The notes under the pieces: generated by a model
What the model was told of the DNA's origin: nothing
Seen by the model: only the letters and a program-made list of their open reading frames with translations
Databases searched by the model: none
Shown here: one piece after another, positions 44,380-53,910 of the stretch
Numbering within the stretch: the stretch's first letter is position 1
How the letters are laid out: each line of letters opens with the position of its first letter
Program-made: the position numbers and the translations under genes
From: Fertoeibacter niger
Lineage (GTDB): Bacteria > Pseudomonadota > Alphaproteobacteria > Rhodobacterales > Rhodobacteraceae
NCBI RefSeq assembly: GCF_009380135.2
Contig: NZ_WHUT02000004.1
Span: forward strand, 248,001 to 312,000
DNA: 64,000 nucleotides
Direction: 5' to 3'

Positions 44380-45141
44380 ATGAAGGTTCTTGTGCCTGTC
44401 AAACGGGTGATCGACTACAACGTGAAGGTTCGCGTCAAGGCGGATGGTTCCGGTGTCGATCTGGCCAATGTGAAGATGTCGATGAACCCGTTCGACGAGA
44501 TTGCCGTCGAAGAGGCGATCCGTCTGAAGGAAAAGGGTCTGGCCACCGAGGTGATCGTCGTCTCCATCGGCGTGAAACAGGCGCAGGAAACCCTGCGCAC
44601 CGCGCTGGCCATGGGGGCCGACCGCGCCATCCTGATCGTCGCTACCGATGACGTGCAGACCGACATCGAGCCCTTGGCCGTGGCCAAGCTGCTGAAAGCC
44701 GTGGTCGATGCCGAGGCGCCGGGCCTTGTGCTTTGCGGCAAGCAGGCCATCGACAATGACATGAACGCCACCGGGCAGATGCTGTCGGCGCTGCTGGGCT
44801 GGAGCCAGGCCACATTCGCCAGCGAACTGGCCATCGAGGGCGACATGGCCGTGGTCACGCGCGAAGTGGACGGCGGCTTGCAGACCATCAAGGTGAAGAT
44901 GCCCACCATCGTGACGGTGGACCTGCGGCTGAACGAGCCGCGCTATGCGTCGCTGCCCAACATCATGAAAGCCAAGAAGAAACCGCTGGATGAAAAGACC
45001 GCCGCCGATTACGGCGTCGATGTGTCGCCCCGGTTGACGGTAGTAAAGACCACCGAACCCGCAGGACGCAAGGCAGGGGTCAAGGTGAAATCGGTGGACG
45101 AGCTGATTGCGAAACTCAAAGACGAAGCGGGGGTGATCTGA
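44380..45141 (+). CDS. etfB: Electron transfer flavoprotein subunit beta
   Basis: Forms with EtfA the FAD/AMP-containing carrier that takes electrons from acyl-CoA dehydrogenases to ETF-ubiquinone oxidoreductase. The 253-residue product begins [20 protein letters not shown], with [18 protein letters not shown] and the signature [23 protein letters not shown] three codons upstream is open, but ATG at 44380 is the family start. The stop overlaps etfA by one base. Confidence 0.97.
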   Translation: MKVLVPVKRVIDYNVKVRVKADGSGVDLANVKMSMNPFDEIAVEEAIRLKEKGLATEVIVVSIGVKQAQETLRTALAMGADRAILIVATDDVQTDIEPLAVAKLLKAVVDAEAPGLVLCGKQAIDNDMNATGQMLSALLGWSQATFASELAIEGDMAVVTREVDGGLQTIKVKMPTIVTVDLRLNEPRYASLPNIMKAKKKPLDEKTAADYGVDVSPRLTVVKTTEPAGRKAGVKVKSVDELIAKLKDEAGVI

Positions 45142-46067
45142 TGGCGGTTCTTCTGATTGCCGAAGTGACCGGCGGCACGCTGGGCGCCGACAGCACCGCA
45201 AAGGCGCTGACCGCCGCCAAGGTGCTGGGCGATGTGACGCTTCTGGTGGCGGGCGCCGGTGTGGCGGATGCCGCCGCCGAGGCCGCCGGTTTTTCCGGCG
45301 TGGCCAAAGTGCTGGTGGCCGATGACGCCGCCTATGGCAACGGGCTGGCCGAACCGCTGGCCGACCTGCTGGTCAGCCTTGCGCCCGGTTACAGCCATAT
45401 CTTCGCACCCGCGACAGCAGCAGCCAAGAACGTGCTGCCCCGCGTGGCGGCCTTGCTGGATGTCATGGTCATGTCGGATGTGACCGCGGTGATCGACGCC
45501 GACACTTTCGAGCGCCCGATCTATGCCGGCAACGCGATCCAGACGGTGAAATCGGCTGATGCAACCAAGGTGGCCACCATCCGCACCGCGACATTCGAGG
45601 CGGCGGCAACGGGTGGCGCGGCCCCGGTGGAAAACATCGCAGCGGCAGGCGACAAGGGCCTGTCGGCATGGGTGGAAGACAAGGTTGCGGCATCTGACCG
45701 CCCCGAACTGACATCCGCAGGCATCGTCGTTTCGGGCGGGCGCGGAATGGGGTCGGAAGAAAACTTTGCCCTGATCGAGAAACTGGCCGACAAGCTGGGC
45801 GCCGCCGTGGGTGCCAGCCGCGCTGCGGTCGACTCGGGCTATGCCCCGAACGACTGGCAGGTGGGCCAGACCGGCAAGGTGGTGGCCCCCACGCTGTATA
45901 TCGCCGTGGGCATTTCGGGTGCGATTCAGCATCTGGCCGGGATGAAGGACAGCAAGGTGATCGTCGCCATTAACAAGGACGAGGATGCGCCGATTTTCCA
46001 GGTGGCCGATTACGGGCTGGTGGGCGATCTGTTCGCCATCGTGCCGGAACTGGTGGAAAAGCTCTGA
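45141..46067 (+). CDS. etfA: Electron transfer flavoprotein subunit alpha
   Basis: FAD-binding partner of EtfB. The 308-residue product has the C-terminal FAD domain signature VSGGRGMGSEENFALIEKLA, GASRAAVDSGYAPNDWQVGQ and YIAVGISGAIQHLAGM. It is coupled to etfB. The 3-hydroxybutyryl-CoA dehydrogenase gene about 1 kb downstream fits a fatty-acid/PHB context. Confidence 0.97.
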   Translation: MAVLLIAEVTGGTLGADSTAKALTAAKVLGDVTLLVAGAGVADAAAEAAGFSGVAKVLVADDAAYGNGLAEPLADLLVSLAPGYSHIFAPATAAAKNVLPRVAALLDVMVMSDVTAVIDADTFERPIYAGNAIQTVKSADATKVATIRTATFEAAATGGAAPVENIAAAGDKGLSAWVEDKVAASDRPELTSAGIVVSGGRGMGSEENFALIEKLADKLGAAVGASRAAVDSGYAPNDWQVGQTGKVVAPTLYIAVGISGAIQHLAGMKDSKVIVAINKDEDAPIFQVADYGLVGDLFAIVPELVEKL

Positions 46068-46075
46068 TCAGCCTT

Positions 46076-46104
46076 GTTGGCGGTGGCCCGATGCCACCGC
46101 CAAC
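46076..46104. terminator. Bidirectional hairpin after etfA
   Basis: GTTGGCGGTGGC and GCCACCGCCAAC form a perfect 12-bp stem with a 5-base loop between two convergent genes. Confidence 0.6.
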
Positions 46105-46151
46105 ATGTTGCTCTGCACGGAGAGGGGCTGTTCCTGCGGGGGCCGCCCCTT

Positions 46152-46976
46152 TCACATCAGCCGCCGCATCCGCGCGGCCAACGCGCTGGCCACTTCGGCA
46201 TGCGCGGCAGGCCCCGGCACTTCGGCGGCGGCAGGCCGGTCAAGCGGCGCAAAACCCATGCCATTCACCCCCTGCGCGCGGGCTTCCGGGCTGCTGACAA
46301 CCTCAAGATAGTCGGTGGCATGGGGCCGCACCGCGGCGATCATGGCCGCATCGACCAGCATGGGCAGACATGCAAGATCGGCGCGGGCCGGGCCGGGGGG
46401 CGGATGATCCGCCATCCACAAAAGCAGGCTGTGCCCGCGCAGTTGCTTCAGCAGCGCCAGCATCCGCGTCACCCAGACCGCGCGCAGTTCCGCCGCCAAC
46501 AGTTCGAACCGGTCAGCCGACACCGCCTGCAACGTATGCAGCAGATGCCGGGTAAAGTGGAATTCGGTGAATTCCACATCGCGGTAAAGGCTGCGCAGCA
46601 GCGGCGTGGCGCGCAGAAACCTGTCATTGCGGCGCGGATGCACCGAGTAAAAGCGGTTTGTCATGTTCTGCGCGCCCATGATCTGCACCACTGTCACCCG
46701 CGCGCGCGCGGCCACCTCCAGCGCCGCAGGGTCGTTCAGATACACGTCCGGCCCGGCGTTCATGCAGCCCAGATTGGCCACACTGAGGCCCGTTGCCTGC
46801 GCGACCAGTGCCGGATAGGGCTGCGGCACGAACTTGCCATATGTCTCTGTCCCGCCCAGCACGGCGCAGTATTCACCGTCGAGCGCCGCGCGTGGCCCCC
46901 GGAACAGCAGCTTCGATGTGCCATAACGGCACGGTAAATAGTCCAGGGCACCGTCGCCCGGATACGCAAACGCCAT
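46152..46976 (-). CDS. DUF6473-like protein
   Basis: A 274-residue cytoplasmic protein beginning MAFAYPGDGALDYLPCRYGT, with FRGPRAALDGEYCAVLGGTE and QNMTNRFYSVHPRRNDRFLR. From memory this matches the Rhodobacteraceae family DUF6473; the function is unknown. GGTETYG followed later by NLGCMNAGPDVYL recalls an SGNH-hydrolase-like or sulfotransferase-adjacent fold, but I would not assign activity. It is convergent with etfA and divergent from the dehydrogenase gene. Confidence 0.7.
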   Translation of the reverse strand: MAFAYPGDGALDYLPCRYGTSKLLFRGPRAALDGEYCAVLGGTETYGKFVPQPYPALVAQATGLSVANLGCMNAGPDVYLNDPAALEVAARARVTVVQIMGAQNMTNRFYSVHPRRNDRFLRATPLLRSLYRDVEFTEFHFTRHLLHTLQAVSADRFELLAAELRAVWVTRMLALLKQLRGHSLLLWMADHPPPGPARADLACLPMLVDAAMIAAVRPHATDYLEVVSSPEARAQGVNGMGFAPLDRPAAAEVPGPAAHAEVASALAARMRRLM

Positions 46977-47115
46977 CACACCCACCCAAGATTCGTAGTC
47001 ACCCGCGACTCAGACTGGGGCCAACCCCTTTCCAAATGGCTAAACCGTCAAGTTTAACCATTGCCCCGCCCGGCCCGTTGCCTATTCTGCACCACAGCAC
47101 AGCAGGAGACGGGGC

Positions 47116-47991
47116 ATGGACATTCAATCGGTGGGCATCGTGGGCGCAGGCCAGATGGGCAACGGCATCGCCCATGTCTTTGCCTTGGCGGGGTTCGACG
47201 TGCTGTTGAACGATGTGAACCAGGACAGCCTGACCAACGCCATCACGCTGATCGACCGCAACATCGAACGCCAGGTCACGCGCGGCAAGGTCAGCGCAGA
47301 TGACAAGGCGGCCGCCATGGCCCGCATCCGCACCACGCTGAAACTGGCCGATCTGGGTGCCACCGATCTGGTGATCGAGGCCGCGACCGAGCGGGAAACC
47401 GTGAAACAGGCGATTTTCGAGGATCTGCTGCCGCATCTGCAACCGCATACCATCCTCACCTCCAACACCTCGTCGATCTCGATCACCCGGCTGGCCAGCC
47501 GCACCGACCGGCCGGAAAAATTCATGGGCTTCCATTTCATGAATCCGGTGCCGGTCATGCAGCTTGTGGAACTGATCCGCGGCATCGCCACCGACAAGGA
47601 CACTTTCGATGCCTGCCTTGCCGTGGTGGACCGGCTGGGCAAGACGGCCTCCACATCAGAGGATTTTCCAGCCTTCATCGTCAACCGCATCCTGATGCCG
47701 ATGATCAACGAGGCGGTCTATACGCTGTATGAGGGTGTTGGGTCGGTCAAATCCATCGACGAATCCATGAAACTGGGAGCCAATCACCCGATGGGGCCGC
47801 TGGAACTGGCCGATTTCATCGGGCTGGATACCTGCCTTGCCATCATGAACGTGCTGCATGACGGGCTGGCCGACACGAAATACCGCCCCTGCCCGCTGCT
47901 GACGAAATATGTCGAGGCAGGCTGGCTGGGACGCAAGACAAAACGCGGCTTTTACGACTATCGCGGCGATGTGCCGGTGCCCACGCGCTGA
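47116..47991 (+). CDS. hbd: 3-hydroxybutyryl-CoA dehydrogenase
   Basis: NAD(P)-dependent oxidation of 3-hydroxyacyl-CoA in beta-oxidation or PHB/butyrate metabolism. The 291-residue product has the Rossmann motif VGIVGAGQMGNGIAHVFALA (residues 6-25), VIEAATERETVKQAIF, the catalytic GFHFMNPVPVMQLVELIRG and the C-terminal dimer domain ending GFYDYRGDVPVPTR. The closely related paaH is the alternative name. Confidence 0.95.
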   Translation: MDIQSVGIVGAGQMGNGIAHVFALAGFDVLLNDVNQDSLTNAITLIDRNIERQVTRGKVSADDKAAAMARIRTTLKLADLGATDLVIEAATERETVKQAIFEDLLPHLQPHTILTSNTSSISITRLASRTDRPEKFMGFHFMNPVPVMQLVELIRGIATDKDTFDACLAVVDRLGKTASTSEDFPAFIVNRILMPMINEAVYTLYEGVGSVKSIDESMKLGANHPMGPLELADFIGLDTCLAIMNVLHDGLADTKYRPCPLLTKYVEAGWLGRKTKRGFYDYRGDVPVPTR

Positions 47992-47999
47992 TCAGGCCC

Positions 48000-48060
48000 G
48001 ATTTTTCTGCGAAAAATCAAACCGCCCGATGGCGGCACACAGATTTTTCGCAGAAAAATC
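48000..48060. repeat. 61-base nested palindrome between convergent genes
   Basis: Two 19-base units, GATTTTTCTGCGAAAAATC (48000-48018) and its exact reverse complement (48042-48060), flank a CCGCC/GGCGG stem. Each unit is itself a hairpin with a 3-base loop. It can act as a bidirectional terminator (T-runs on both strands) and may be a dispersed repeat. Confidence 0.75.
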
Positions 48061-48084
48061 GCGGCCCGCCCAAAAATCTGGACG

Positions 48085-48960
48085 CTACTTGCCCAGATCC
48101 AGCGTGTGCTGGCGCAGCCAGGCCAGAAAGCCGCGCGGGTTGCCTTCCCAGTCCTTGAGCACCGAGGCCGAAATCGGCTGACCAATCACCGGTCGCTGCG
48201 GCTTGAAAAGGGATCGCTTGATCTCATACAGCAGCAGCCCCTGCCGCAGCGTGGCCGACACGCGGTTGGCGATCTGGTAGGCGCGCGAGTTCTGCCCGGC
48301 AAAGTAGATCGGCAGAATGGTGGCGCCCGAACGGTGGATCATCTTGTGCGTGAACACGTTCCATTCCGCCTCGACCGCTGTGCCGAACCAGCCCTCGGAA
48401 CAGGCCACCCGCCCCGCCGGAAACAGGATGATCACGCCACCCGCCTTCAGATGCGCCATGGTCAGGTTGCGCATCTCCAGCCCCAGTTCGCGCGAGTTTT
48501 CCTCATGCGGGAAAGGCACCGGGATCATGAACTGTTCAACCTCGGGGATGCCGGTCAGCAGCGAGCGCGTCAGAATCTTGAAATCCGGCCGCACGCGGTT
48601 GACCAGTTCGGCCATGATCATGCCATCCACCAGCCCTGACGGGTGGTTGGCCACGACCACAAGTGGCCCTGTGGCCGGGATCCGCGCTATTTCCTCGGGC
48701 GGGGTGTCGATGCGGATGCCCATCTGTTGCATCGCCTTGGGCCAGAAGGGCGAGCCTGTGGGCGCGCCCGAACGCTCGAACTGCCGGATCAGCCGCAAAA
48801 GCGTGACCTTGGCAGTCAGCCATTCGATCGCCCTGATCGTGCCCGCCTTGAGCGGATTGGTAAAGGTGCCCGCATAAGACAGGCGACGCATGTCATACTT
48901 GCGCGCCGGCGCTGCCGCCGGGATCTTGAGTGCACCATCAGTTCGCGGAGAATCCGTCAC
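48085..48960 (-). CDS. 1-acyl-glycerol-phosphate acyltransferase-like protein
   Basis: Probable membrane-associated acyltransferase of the PlsC superfamily; the acceptor is uncertain. The 291-residue product has the HX4D-type motif in VVANHPSGLVDGMIMAELVN (about residue 113), a second block PFPHEENSRELGLEMRNL, and FPAGRVACSEGW, corresponding to the third motif. It begins MTDSPRTDGALKIPAAAPAR. It lies 28 bases behind the HPr gene and may be co-transcribed with it. Confidence 0.85.
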   Translation of the reverse strand: MTDSPRTDGALKIPAAAPARKYDMRRLSYAGTFTNPLKAGTIRAIEWLTAKVTLLRLIRQFERSGAPTGSPFWPKAMQQMGIRIDTPPEEIARIPATGPLVVVANHPSGLVDGMIMAELVNRVRPDFKILTRSLLTGIPEVEQFMIPVPFPHEENSRELGLEMRNLTMAHLKAGGVIILFPAGRVACSEGWFGTAVEAEWNVFTHKMIHRSGATILPIYFAGQNSRAYQIANRVSATLRQGLLLYEIKRSLFKPQRPVIGQPISASVLKDWEGNPRGFLAWLRQHTLDLGK

Positions 48961-48988
48961 GAAACGTCAGCCTTTTCCTGCGGGCGGG

Positions 48989-49258
48989 TCAGTGATCTTC
49001 GCCGAAGCGGTTGGCCACCAGAGCTTCCAGAGCATCGGCCAGCTTTTCCGCCTCGGCCCCGCTGGTCGCCACGTCAATAGAGGTTCCGCGTGAGGCTGCC
49101 AACATCAAAAGGCCCATGATCGAATCGCCTGAGACGCGCATACCGTCTTTCGAGACTTCGGCGCTTGCGTCATGACGCTCCACCACTTCCACGAATTTCG
49201 CCGATGCGCGGGCATGCAGGCCCTTTTCGTTCACGATCCGCAGGCTCCGTGCCGCCAT
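48989..49258 (-). CDS. ptsH: HPr-family phosphocarrier protein
   Basis: Phosphocarrier of the alphaproteobacterial regulatory PTS. The 89-residue product has the phospho-histidine motif NEKGLHARASAKFVEVVERH (His near residue 15) and the regulatory serine segment SGDSIMGLLMLAAS, the target of HprK. It overlaps the EIIA stop by one base. The equivalent gene is often named ptsO or npr. Confidence 0.93.
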   Translation of the reverse strand: MAARSLRIVNEKGLHARASAKFVEVVERHDASAEVSKDGMRVSGDSIMGLLMLAASRGTSIDVATSGAEAEKLADALEALVANRFGEDH

Positions 49259-49659
49259 CAGGTTTCCGCCCCACCACCTAAATCCAGACTGTTGATATAC
49301 TTGCGCCCCGCCTCCAACGCCAGCGAAACCGCCTCGGACACCGGCAGGTCGCGCGATTTGGCCAGCTTGATCAGCAAGGGCAGGTTGGCACCGTAGACAA
49401 TCCGCCGATCATGCCCGGCACAGGCAGGCAGGGAAAGGTTCGACGGCGACCCGCCGAACATGTCTGTCACCACCACCACGCCTGCGCCCCGGTCCACCGC
49501 CATGGCGGCTGCGCTGATCTCGGCCTGTTTTGCCGTGCGGTCGTGATCATCCTCGATGGCAATCGCGGCCATCGCCTGCTGCTTGCCCACCACATGCTCC
49601 ACCGCCGAGAGATATTCCCGGGCGAGGCCGCCATGTGCGACGATGACAATACCGATCAC
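49258..49659 (-). CDS. manX: PTS mannose-family EIIA component
   Basis: Accepts phosphate from HPr; with no EIIB/EIIC nearby it probably acts in regulation. The 133-residue product begins with GTG at 49657-49659, then IGIVIVAHGGLAREYLSAVE with the active-site histidine at about residue 9, and VVVVTDMFGGSPSNLSLPAC. The open frame extends to 49938, but the upstream part is the rapZ shadow. It is 7 bases after rapZ. Confidence 0.9.
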   Translation of the reverse strand: MIGIVIVAHGGLAREYLSAVEHVVGKQQAMAAIAIEDDHDRTAKQAEISAAAMAVDRGAGVVVVTDMFGGSPSNLSLPACAGHDRRIVYGANLPLLIKLAKSRDLPVSEAVSLALEAGRKYINSLDLGGGAET

Positions 49660-49666
49660 GTCCTGA

Positions 49667-50698
49667 TCACCTTGCTTGCCCAGTGCCTGCTTGCTCACGA
49701 TCCGCTTGCCCAGTTTCTGCTGGTCGCGCCCCCGCCGTCGTTCTTGTGCTGCCGATGGCGGCCGCGGTTGTTTTGCCGGCGTCCTGGCCGGTTTCGGCCA
49801 GTGGAACAACGGGGGAAGGCGGCACCCTGCGTTCCAGTTCCCGATGCCGTTTTGACACTGGCCAGCCTGCCTGCGCAAGCACATTGCCCAAAAATTCCGC
49901 GACTGCGACAGATCGGTGCTGCCCGCCCGTGCAGCCAAAACCGATCGACAGATAGGATTTGCCCTCCTCCAGCTGTGCGGGCAGCAGGAACAGCACCATG
50001 TCGGTCAGTTTTTCAAAGAATGGCTGAAAGCGCGGGTCGGCGCGGATATGATCGGCCACCGCCGGGTCGCGTCCATCCAGATCGCGCAGCATTTCGATCC
50101 AATGCGGGTTGCGCAGAAAGCGGCAGTCGAAAATCATGTCGACGCCGCGAGGCACCCCGCGCTTGTAGCTGAAGCTTTGCACCGAAACCGCCAGCCGCGT
50201 CGCAGTGCCCCGGTCAAACCAGCGGCTGATTTCGGCCTTCAGGTCATGCGGCGACATTTCGGATGTGTCGATCAGGTGGTCGGCACGCACCCTGACGGGG
50301 GCCAGCAGGTCAATCTCGCGCTCTATCCCCTCGGCGGGCGTTTCGGCGGGGGCCAGCGGGTGCCGGCGGCGGGTCTGCGAATAGCGGCGGATCAATTCAC
50401 CTGCCGCGCAATCCAGATACAGCACCTCCAGCGCCACGCGCGGGTCGCGTGTCAGGCTGTCGATCAGCTCGATCAGGGCCGTCGCGTTGAAATCGCGGTT
50501 GCGCACATCCAGCCCCAGCGCGATGGGGCGGCCCAGCGGAGGGCCGTCGGTCAGGCGTGGCACCAGCGACAGGGGAAGGTTGTCGATTACCTCATAGCCG
50601 ATGTCTTCCAGCGCGTTGATCGCGGTAGAGCGTCCAGCGCCCGAAGGCCCTGTCACCAGCACCAGCCGGTGTTCGTGAATGCCCTCTGCGGTTGCCAT
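49667..50698 (-). CDS. rapZ: RNase adapter RapZ-like nucleotide-binding protein
   Basis: P-loop protein of the RapZ/YvcJ family; in E. coli it directs RNase E to the small RNA GlmZ to control glucosamine-6-phosphate synthesis. The product has the P-loop [20 protein letters not shown] (residues 15-34), the Walker-B region [20 protein letters not shown], and the C-terminal signature [20 protein letters not shown]. About 45 extra Ala/Thr/Gly-rich residues extend past the usual end, giving 343. Confidence 0.93.
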   Translation of the reverse strand: MATAEGIHEHRLVLVTGPSGAGRSTAINALEDIGYEVIDNLPLSLVPRLTDGPPLGRPIALGLDVRNRDFNATALIELIDSLTRDPRVALEVLYLDCAAGELIRRYSQTRRRHPLAPAETPAEGIEREIDLLAPVRVRADHLIDTSEMSPHDLKAEISRWFDRGTATRLAVSVQSFSYKRGVPRGVDMIFDCRFLRNPHWIEMLRDLDGRDPAVADHIRADPRFQPFFEKLTDMVLFLLPAQLEEGKSYLSIGFGCTGGQHRSVAVAEFLGNVLAQAGWPVSKRHRELERRVPPSPVVPLAETGQDAGKTTAAAIGSTRTTAGARPAETGQADREQAGTGQAR

Positions 50699-50712
50699 CG
50701 GTCCCTACATTG

Positions 50713-51138
50713 TCATGAGTGCCGCCCGAAGCGAAGATAGTGCAGCAACGCAGCATGAAAATGGCTGCCTTGCTGCGCCCGCACAAGAGGCAGTTCCAGA
50801 CCCAGCACGTCAACGTGACGGAACGGTGGCAGGCGTTCCGTTTCGGACACACCCAGATCCACCGCCAGCACCAATCTGGCACTGGATACAACCGGCGCAT
50901 GCAGAATCCCCAGACCGCGCGCCTCGATCATCCCGGCCAGTGCCGCAGGGCAGCGGGCGGTCAGCCCGCCTGCTTCGCGCGTCACATCCGTATGGTCATC
51001 GGACACCAAGCCCGCCCCCAGGACCATCAGTTGCAAGGCCAGGGCCGATTTGCCGCTGCCCGAGGGGCCAAGGATCAGCAACCCCCGCCCCTCCATGGCC
51101 ACACAGCCGGCATGCAGGGTGACGGCAGCCGGTGTCAC
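50713..51138 (-). CDS. hprK: Short HPr kinase/phosphorylase (catalytic domain only)
   Basis: Phosphorylates the regulatory serine of HPr. The 141-residue product lacks the N-terminal domain of Firmicutes HprK, as is normal for alphaproteobacteria. It keeps the P-loop LLILGPSGSGKSALALQLMV (residues 21-40), VSDDHTDV and IEARGLGILHAP. It overlaps chvG by four bases (ATGA), tying its expression to the sensor kinase. Confidence 0.92.
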   Translation of the reverse strand: MTPAAVTLHAGCVAMEGRGLLILGPSGSGKSALALQLMVLGAGLVSDDHTDVTREAGGLTARCPAALAGMIEARGLGILHAPVVSSARLVLAVDLGVSETERLPPFRHVDVLGLELPLVRAQQGSHFHAALLHYLRFGRHS

Positions 51139-52862
51139 ACCGGCAGACCCACCACGAACCGCGCACCCAAGGGTTCCGACGTGATGTCGGCATGGGTCGG
51201 GCGGATGTTTTCTGCCCAGATCACGCCGCCATGCGCCTCGACAATCTGTTTGGAAATCGCCAGCCCCAGTCCGGAATGATCGCCGAACTGCGCCACCGGG
51301 CGTTCGGAATAGAACCGCTTGAACACCTTGGTCAGCGCCTGTTCGGGAATGCCCGGCCCGGTATCCTCGACCACCACCAGCACCCGGTTCTCACGCCGCC
51401 GCGCCCAGACCCGCACCGCATCGCCATCTTCGCAGAATGACACCGCGTTGGTGATCAGGTTGACGAACACCTGCGCCAGACGAGCCTCCAGCCCGCGGAT
51501 CATGATGGGTTCTGGCGGCAGGTCGGTGATGAAGTCAACGCCCTTTTCGCCCGCCTGCTGGCCCAGATACTCGCCAAGGTTGGAAAGGGTTTTCAGCAGG
51601 TTGAACTCTTCCTCCTCCTCTTTCACCAATTCGGAGTCGAGCCGCGAGGCGTTGGAGATGTCGGACACCAGACGGTCCAGCCGGCGCACGTCGTGGTCGA
51701 TCACCTCCAGCAGGCGTTCGCGCTGGTCATCCCGTTTCGCAATGCGCAACGTGCCCACGGCGGACCGCAGCGATGCCAGCGGGTTCTTGATCTCGTGCGC
51801 CACGTCGGCCGCGAATTGTTCGTTGGCATCAATGCGGTCGTAAAGCGCCGCCACCATGCCGCGCATCGCCACCGACAGCCGCCCGATCTCATCCGGTCGC
51901 GCGGTCAGGTCGGGGATGCGCACGCGCCCCGGCGCCATCTTGCGCGCATCGCGGTCGCGCCCCAGTTCCGCCGCCGCCGCAAGGTCAGACAGCGGGTTCG
52001 CGATGGTCGACGCCAGAACAAGGCTCAGCCCGATCGACACCAGCAATGCGATCACGAACATCTGGAGGATCTGTTCACGCTCATAGCGCACCAGCCGGTC
52101 AATCTCGCCCGCGGCCGAGGTGATGGCCACCACGCCCAGCACCTCGCCCGCGCGCCAGACTGGTGTGGCTACGGCAAAGACCGCGCCACCCTCGGCATCG
52201 CGGCCCGTGTTCACGGCCGTTTCACCTGCCCGCGCCTGCGCATAGACATCGCGCGCCAGACCTTCGGTTTCGATCTGCGTCGCCGGTTCGCTGCCGGATG
52301 ACAACACGCCCGACACGGTTTCCCAGACCGCATTCAAAAAGTCGGTGATGACGGTGGAACGACCCGTATCCACATCGCCTGCGCCCGCAGCGCCCGTGGC
52401 CGACACCAGCAGCGTGCCGAACGTGTCGAACACGAACACCTCGACCCCCGGGGCAATATCCACCAGCGCCAGCGTTTCGGCCACGTCGATGCCATCGCCC
52501 GCCGCCATGTTCACCGCGCCGGTGCCGGGCATCCGCGCCTCGAACACATCGGCGACCAGCCGCGCCTCTGTCACCAGCCCCTGCTCGCGCTGCAACACCA
52601 GCGAGTCGCGGAACGGGTTCAGAAACAGCACCCCCGCCACCAGCACCACCAGCGCCAGCAGGTTGAAGATGATGATCTTGCGCGCCAGCGGCGAGCGGTT
52701 CAGCGCCACGATGCCGCGACGGCCGCGCCCTGCCTGCTGGCCCGGATCGGACTGCGGATCAGGCGAAACCCAGTCTTCGCCCAGCAGAACATCGCCGGAA
52801 CGCGGTGCGGTAGAACGGCGGGGGGCAGGCTCTGTCATGATGCCACGCGGGATGACGGTCAT
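51135..52862 (-). CDS. chvG: Sensor histidine kinase ChvG (ExoS type)
   Basis: Inner-membrane kinase sensing acid or envelope signals and phosphorylating ChvI. The 575-residue product has TM1 near residues 60-83 (IIIFNLLALVVLVAGVLFLN), a periplasmic domain to about residue 265, and TM2 (MFVIALLVSIGLSLVLASTI) followed by HAMP. The phospho-acceptor is in ADVAHEIKNPLASLRSAVGT and the ATP lid in VVVEDTGPGIPEQALTKVFK. ATG at 52862 or an in-frame ATG eight codons on could be the start. It lies 6 bases after chvI. Confidence 0.93.
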   Translation of the reverse strand: MTVIPRGIMTEPAPRRSTAPRSGDVLLGEDWVSPDPQSDPGQQAGRGRRGIVALNRSPLARKIIIFNLLALVVLVAGVLFLNPFRDSLVLQREQGLVTEARLVADVFEARMPGTGAVNMAAGDGIDVAETLALVDIAPGVEVFVFDTFGTLLVSATGAAGAGDVDTGRSTVITDFLNAVWETVSGVLSSGSEPATQIETEGLARDVYAQARAGETAVNTGRDAEGGAVFAVATPVWRAGEVLGVVAITSAAGEIDRLVRYEREQILQMFVIALLVSIGLSLVLASTIANPLSDLAAAAELGRDRDARKMAPGRVRIPDLTARPDEIGRLSVAMRGMVAALYDRIDANEQFAADVAHEIKNPLASLRSAVGTLRIAKRDDQRERLLEVIDHDVRRLDRLVSDISNASRLDSELVKEEEEEFNLLKTLSNLGEYLGQQAGEKGVDFITDLPPEPIMIRGLEARLAQVFVNLITNAVSFCEDGDAVRVWARRRENRVLVVVEDTGPGIPEQALTKVFKRFYSERPVAQFGDHSGLGLAISKQIVEAHGGVIWAENIRPTHADITSEPLGARFVVGLPV

Positions 52863-52868
52863 TTGCCG

Positions 52869-53570
52869 TCACTCTTCGTTATAGCGATAGCCTATGCCAT
52901 ACAGTGTCTCGATGGCCGAAAAATCATTGTCGGCCCCGCGCATCTTCTTGCGCAGGCGCTTGATATGGCTGTCGATGGTGCGGTCATCGACATAGACCTG
53001 ATCGTCATAGGCCACATCCATCAGCTGATCGCGGCTTTTGACAAAACCGGGGCGCTGCGCCAGTGCCTGAAGCAGCAGAAACTCGGTGACGGTCAGCGAA
53101 ACATCCTGGCCTTTCCAGGCCACGGCATGGCGCAGCGGGTCCATCCGCAGGTGGCCACGCTCCATGATCTTGTTTTCCTCGGCCACGGCCACCTCGCCCG
53201 TGGCAATCGCATCCTGACGGCGCAGCAGCGCGCGGATCCGCTCCACCAGCAGGCGCTGGCTGAACGGCTTTTTCACATAATCATCGGCCCCCATGCGCAG
53301 GCCCAGAACCTCGTCGATCTCGTCATCCTTGGAGGTGAGAAAGATCACCGGCATCTGGGTTTTCTGCCGCAGGCGTTGCAACAGGTCCATCCCGTCCATC
53401 CGGGGCATCTTGATGTCCAGCACTGCCATGTCGGGCAGGCGCTTGTTGAACGCATCCAGCGCCGACTGGCCGTCGTTATAGGTTTCAACTTCGAAACCCT
53501 CTGCTTCCAGAGTCATGGAGACCGACGTCAGGATGTTCCTGTCGTCGTCCACAAGGGCGATCCTTGACAT
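52869..53570 (-). CDS. chvI: Response regulator ChvI (OmpR family)
   Basis: Transcription factor partner of ChvG. The 233-residue product has the receiver domain [20 protein letters not shown] with the phospho-acceptor aspartate in [17 protein letters not shown], the conserved VIFLTSKDD, and a C-terminal winged helix ending in [20 protein letters not shown]. It is divergent from pckA, a known ChvI-dependent gene in Agrobacterium. Confidence 0.94.
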   Translation of the reverse strand: MSRIALVDDDRNILTSVSMTLEAEGFEVETYNDGQSALDAFNKRLPDMAVLDIKMPRMDGMDLLQRLRQKTQMPVIFLTSKDDEIDEVLGLRMGADDYVKKPFSQRLLVERIRALLRRQDAIATGEVAVAEENKIMERGHLRMDPLRHAVAWKGQDVSLTVTEFLLLQALAQRPGFVKSRDQLMDVAYDDQVYVDDRTIDSHIKRLRKKMRGADNDFSAIETLYGIGYRYNEE

Positions 53571-53910
53571 GTGCGGTTTCCCTATACTGCTCGTTTTTGC
53601 CTGATTTTTGCCACATATTCCAATTTTCGCCCCGCAGAATCAACAGCTAACTGCGAATCGCCCGTCCGGCAGACTCCAGTGGGCACGGAATATGCGAAGG
53701 ATCGACTAATTTGCCGCAGTCATCCGTCTGGTTGCGCTAAACCTGAAACTGGTTGCGCTAACTGTGCGAATGCGTCCTGTTCCAACGCAAAACCGTCATG
53801 TTATAGATAAGTTGTCGGTCCTGAGGAGGGATTTGGCCGGTATCCGTGTTGGCCCCGGATGCCGATTTCGGATCTGAACGTGCCGCGCGAACGGCAACGG
53901 GAGCTTGCAT
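53571..53910. promoter_or_regulatory. chvI-pckA divergent regulatory region
   Basis: This 340-base spacer holds no gene. It contains the 13-base direct repeat CTGGTTGCGCTAA at 53728-53740 and 53749-53761 (starts 21 bases apart). Downstream on the plus strand is a TATAGA -10 box (53802-53807) with a poor -35, as expected for an activated pckA promoter. Confidence 0.6.
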
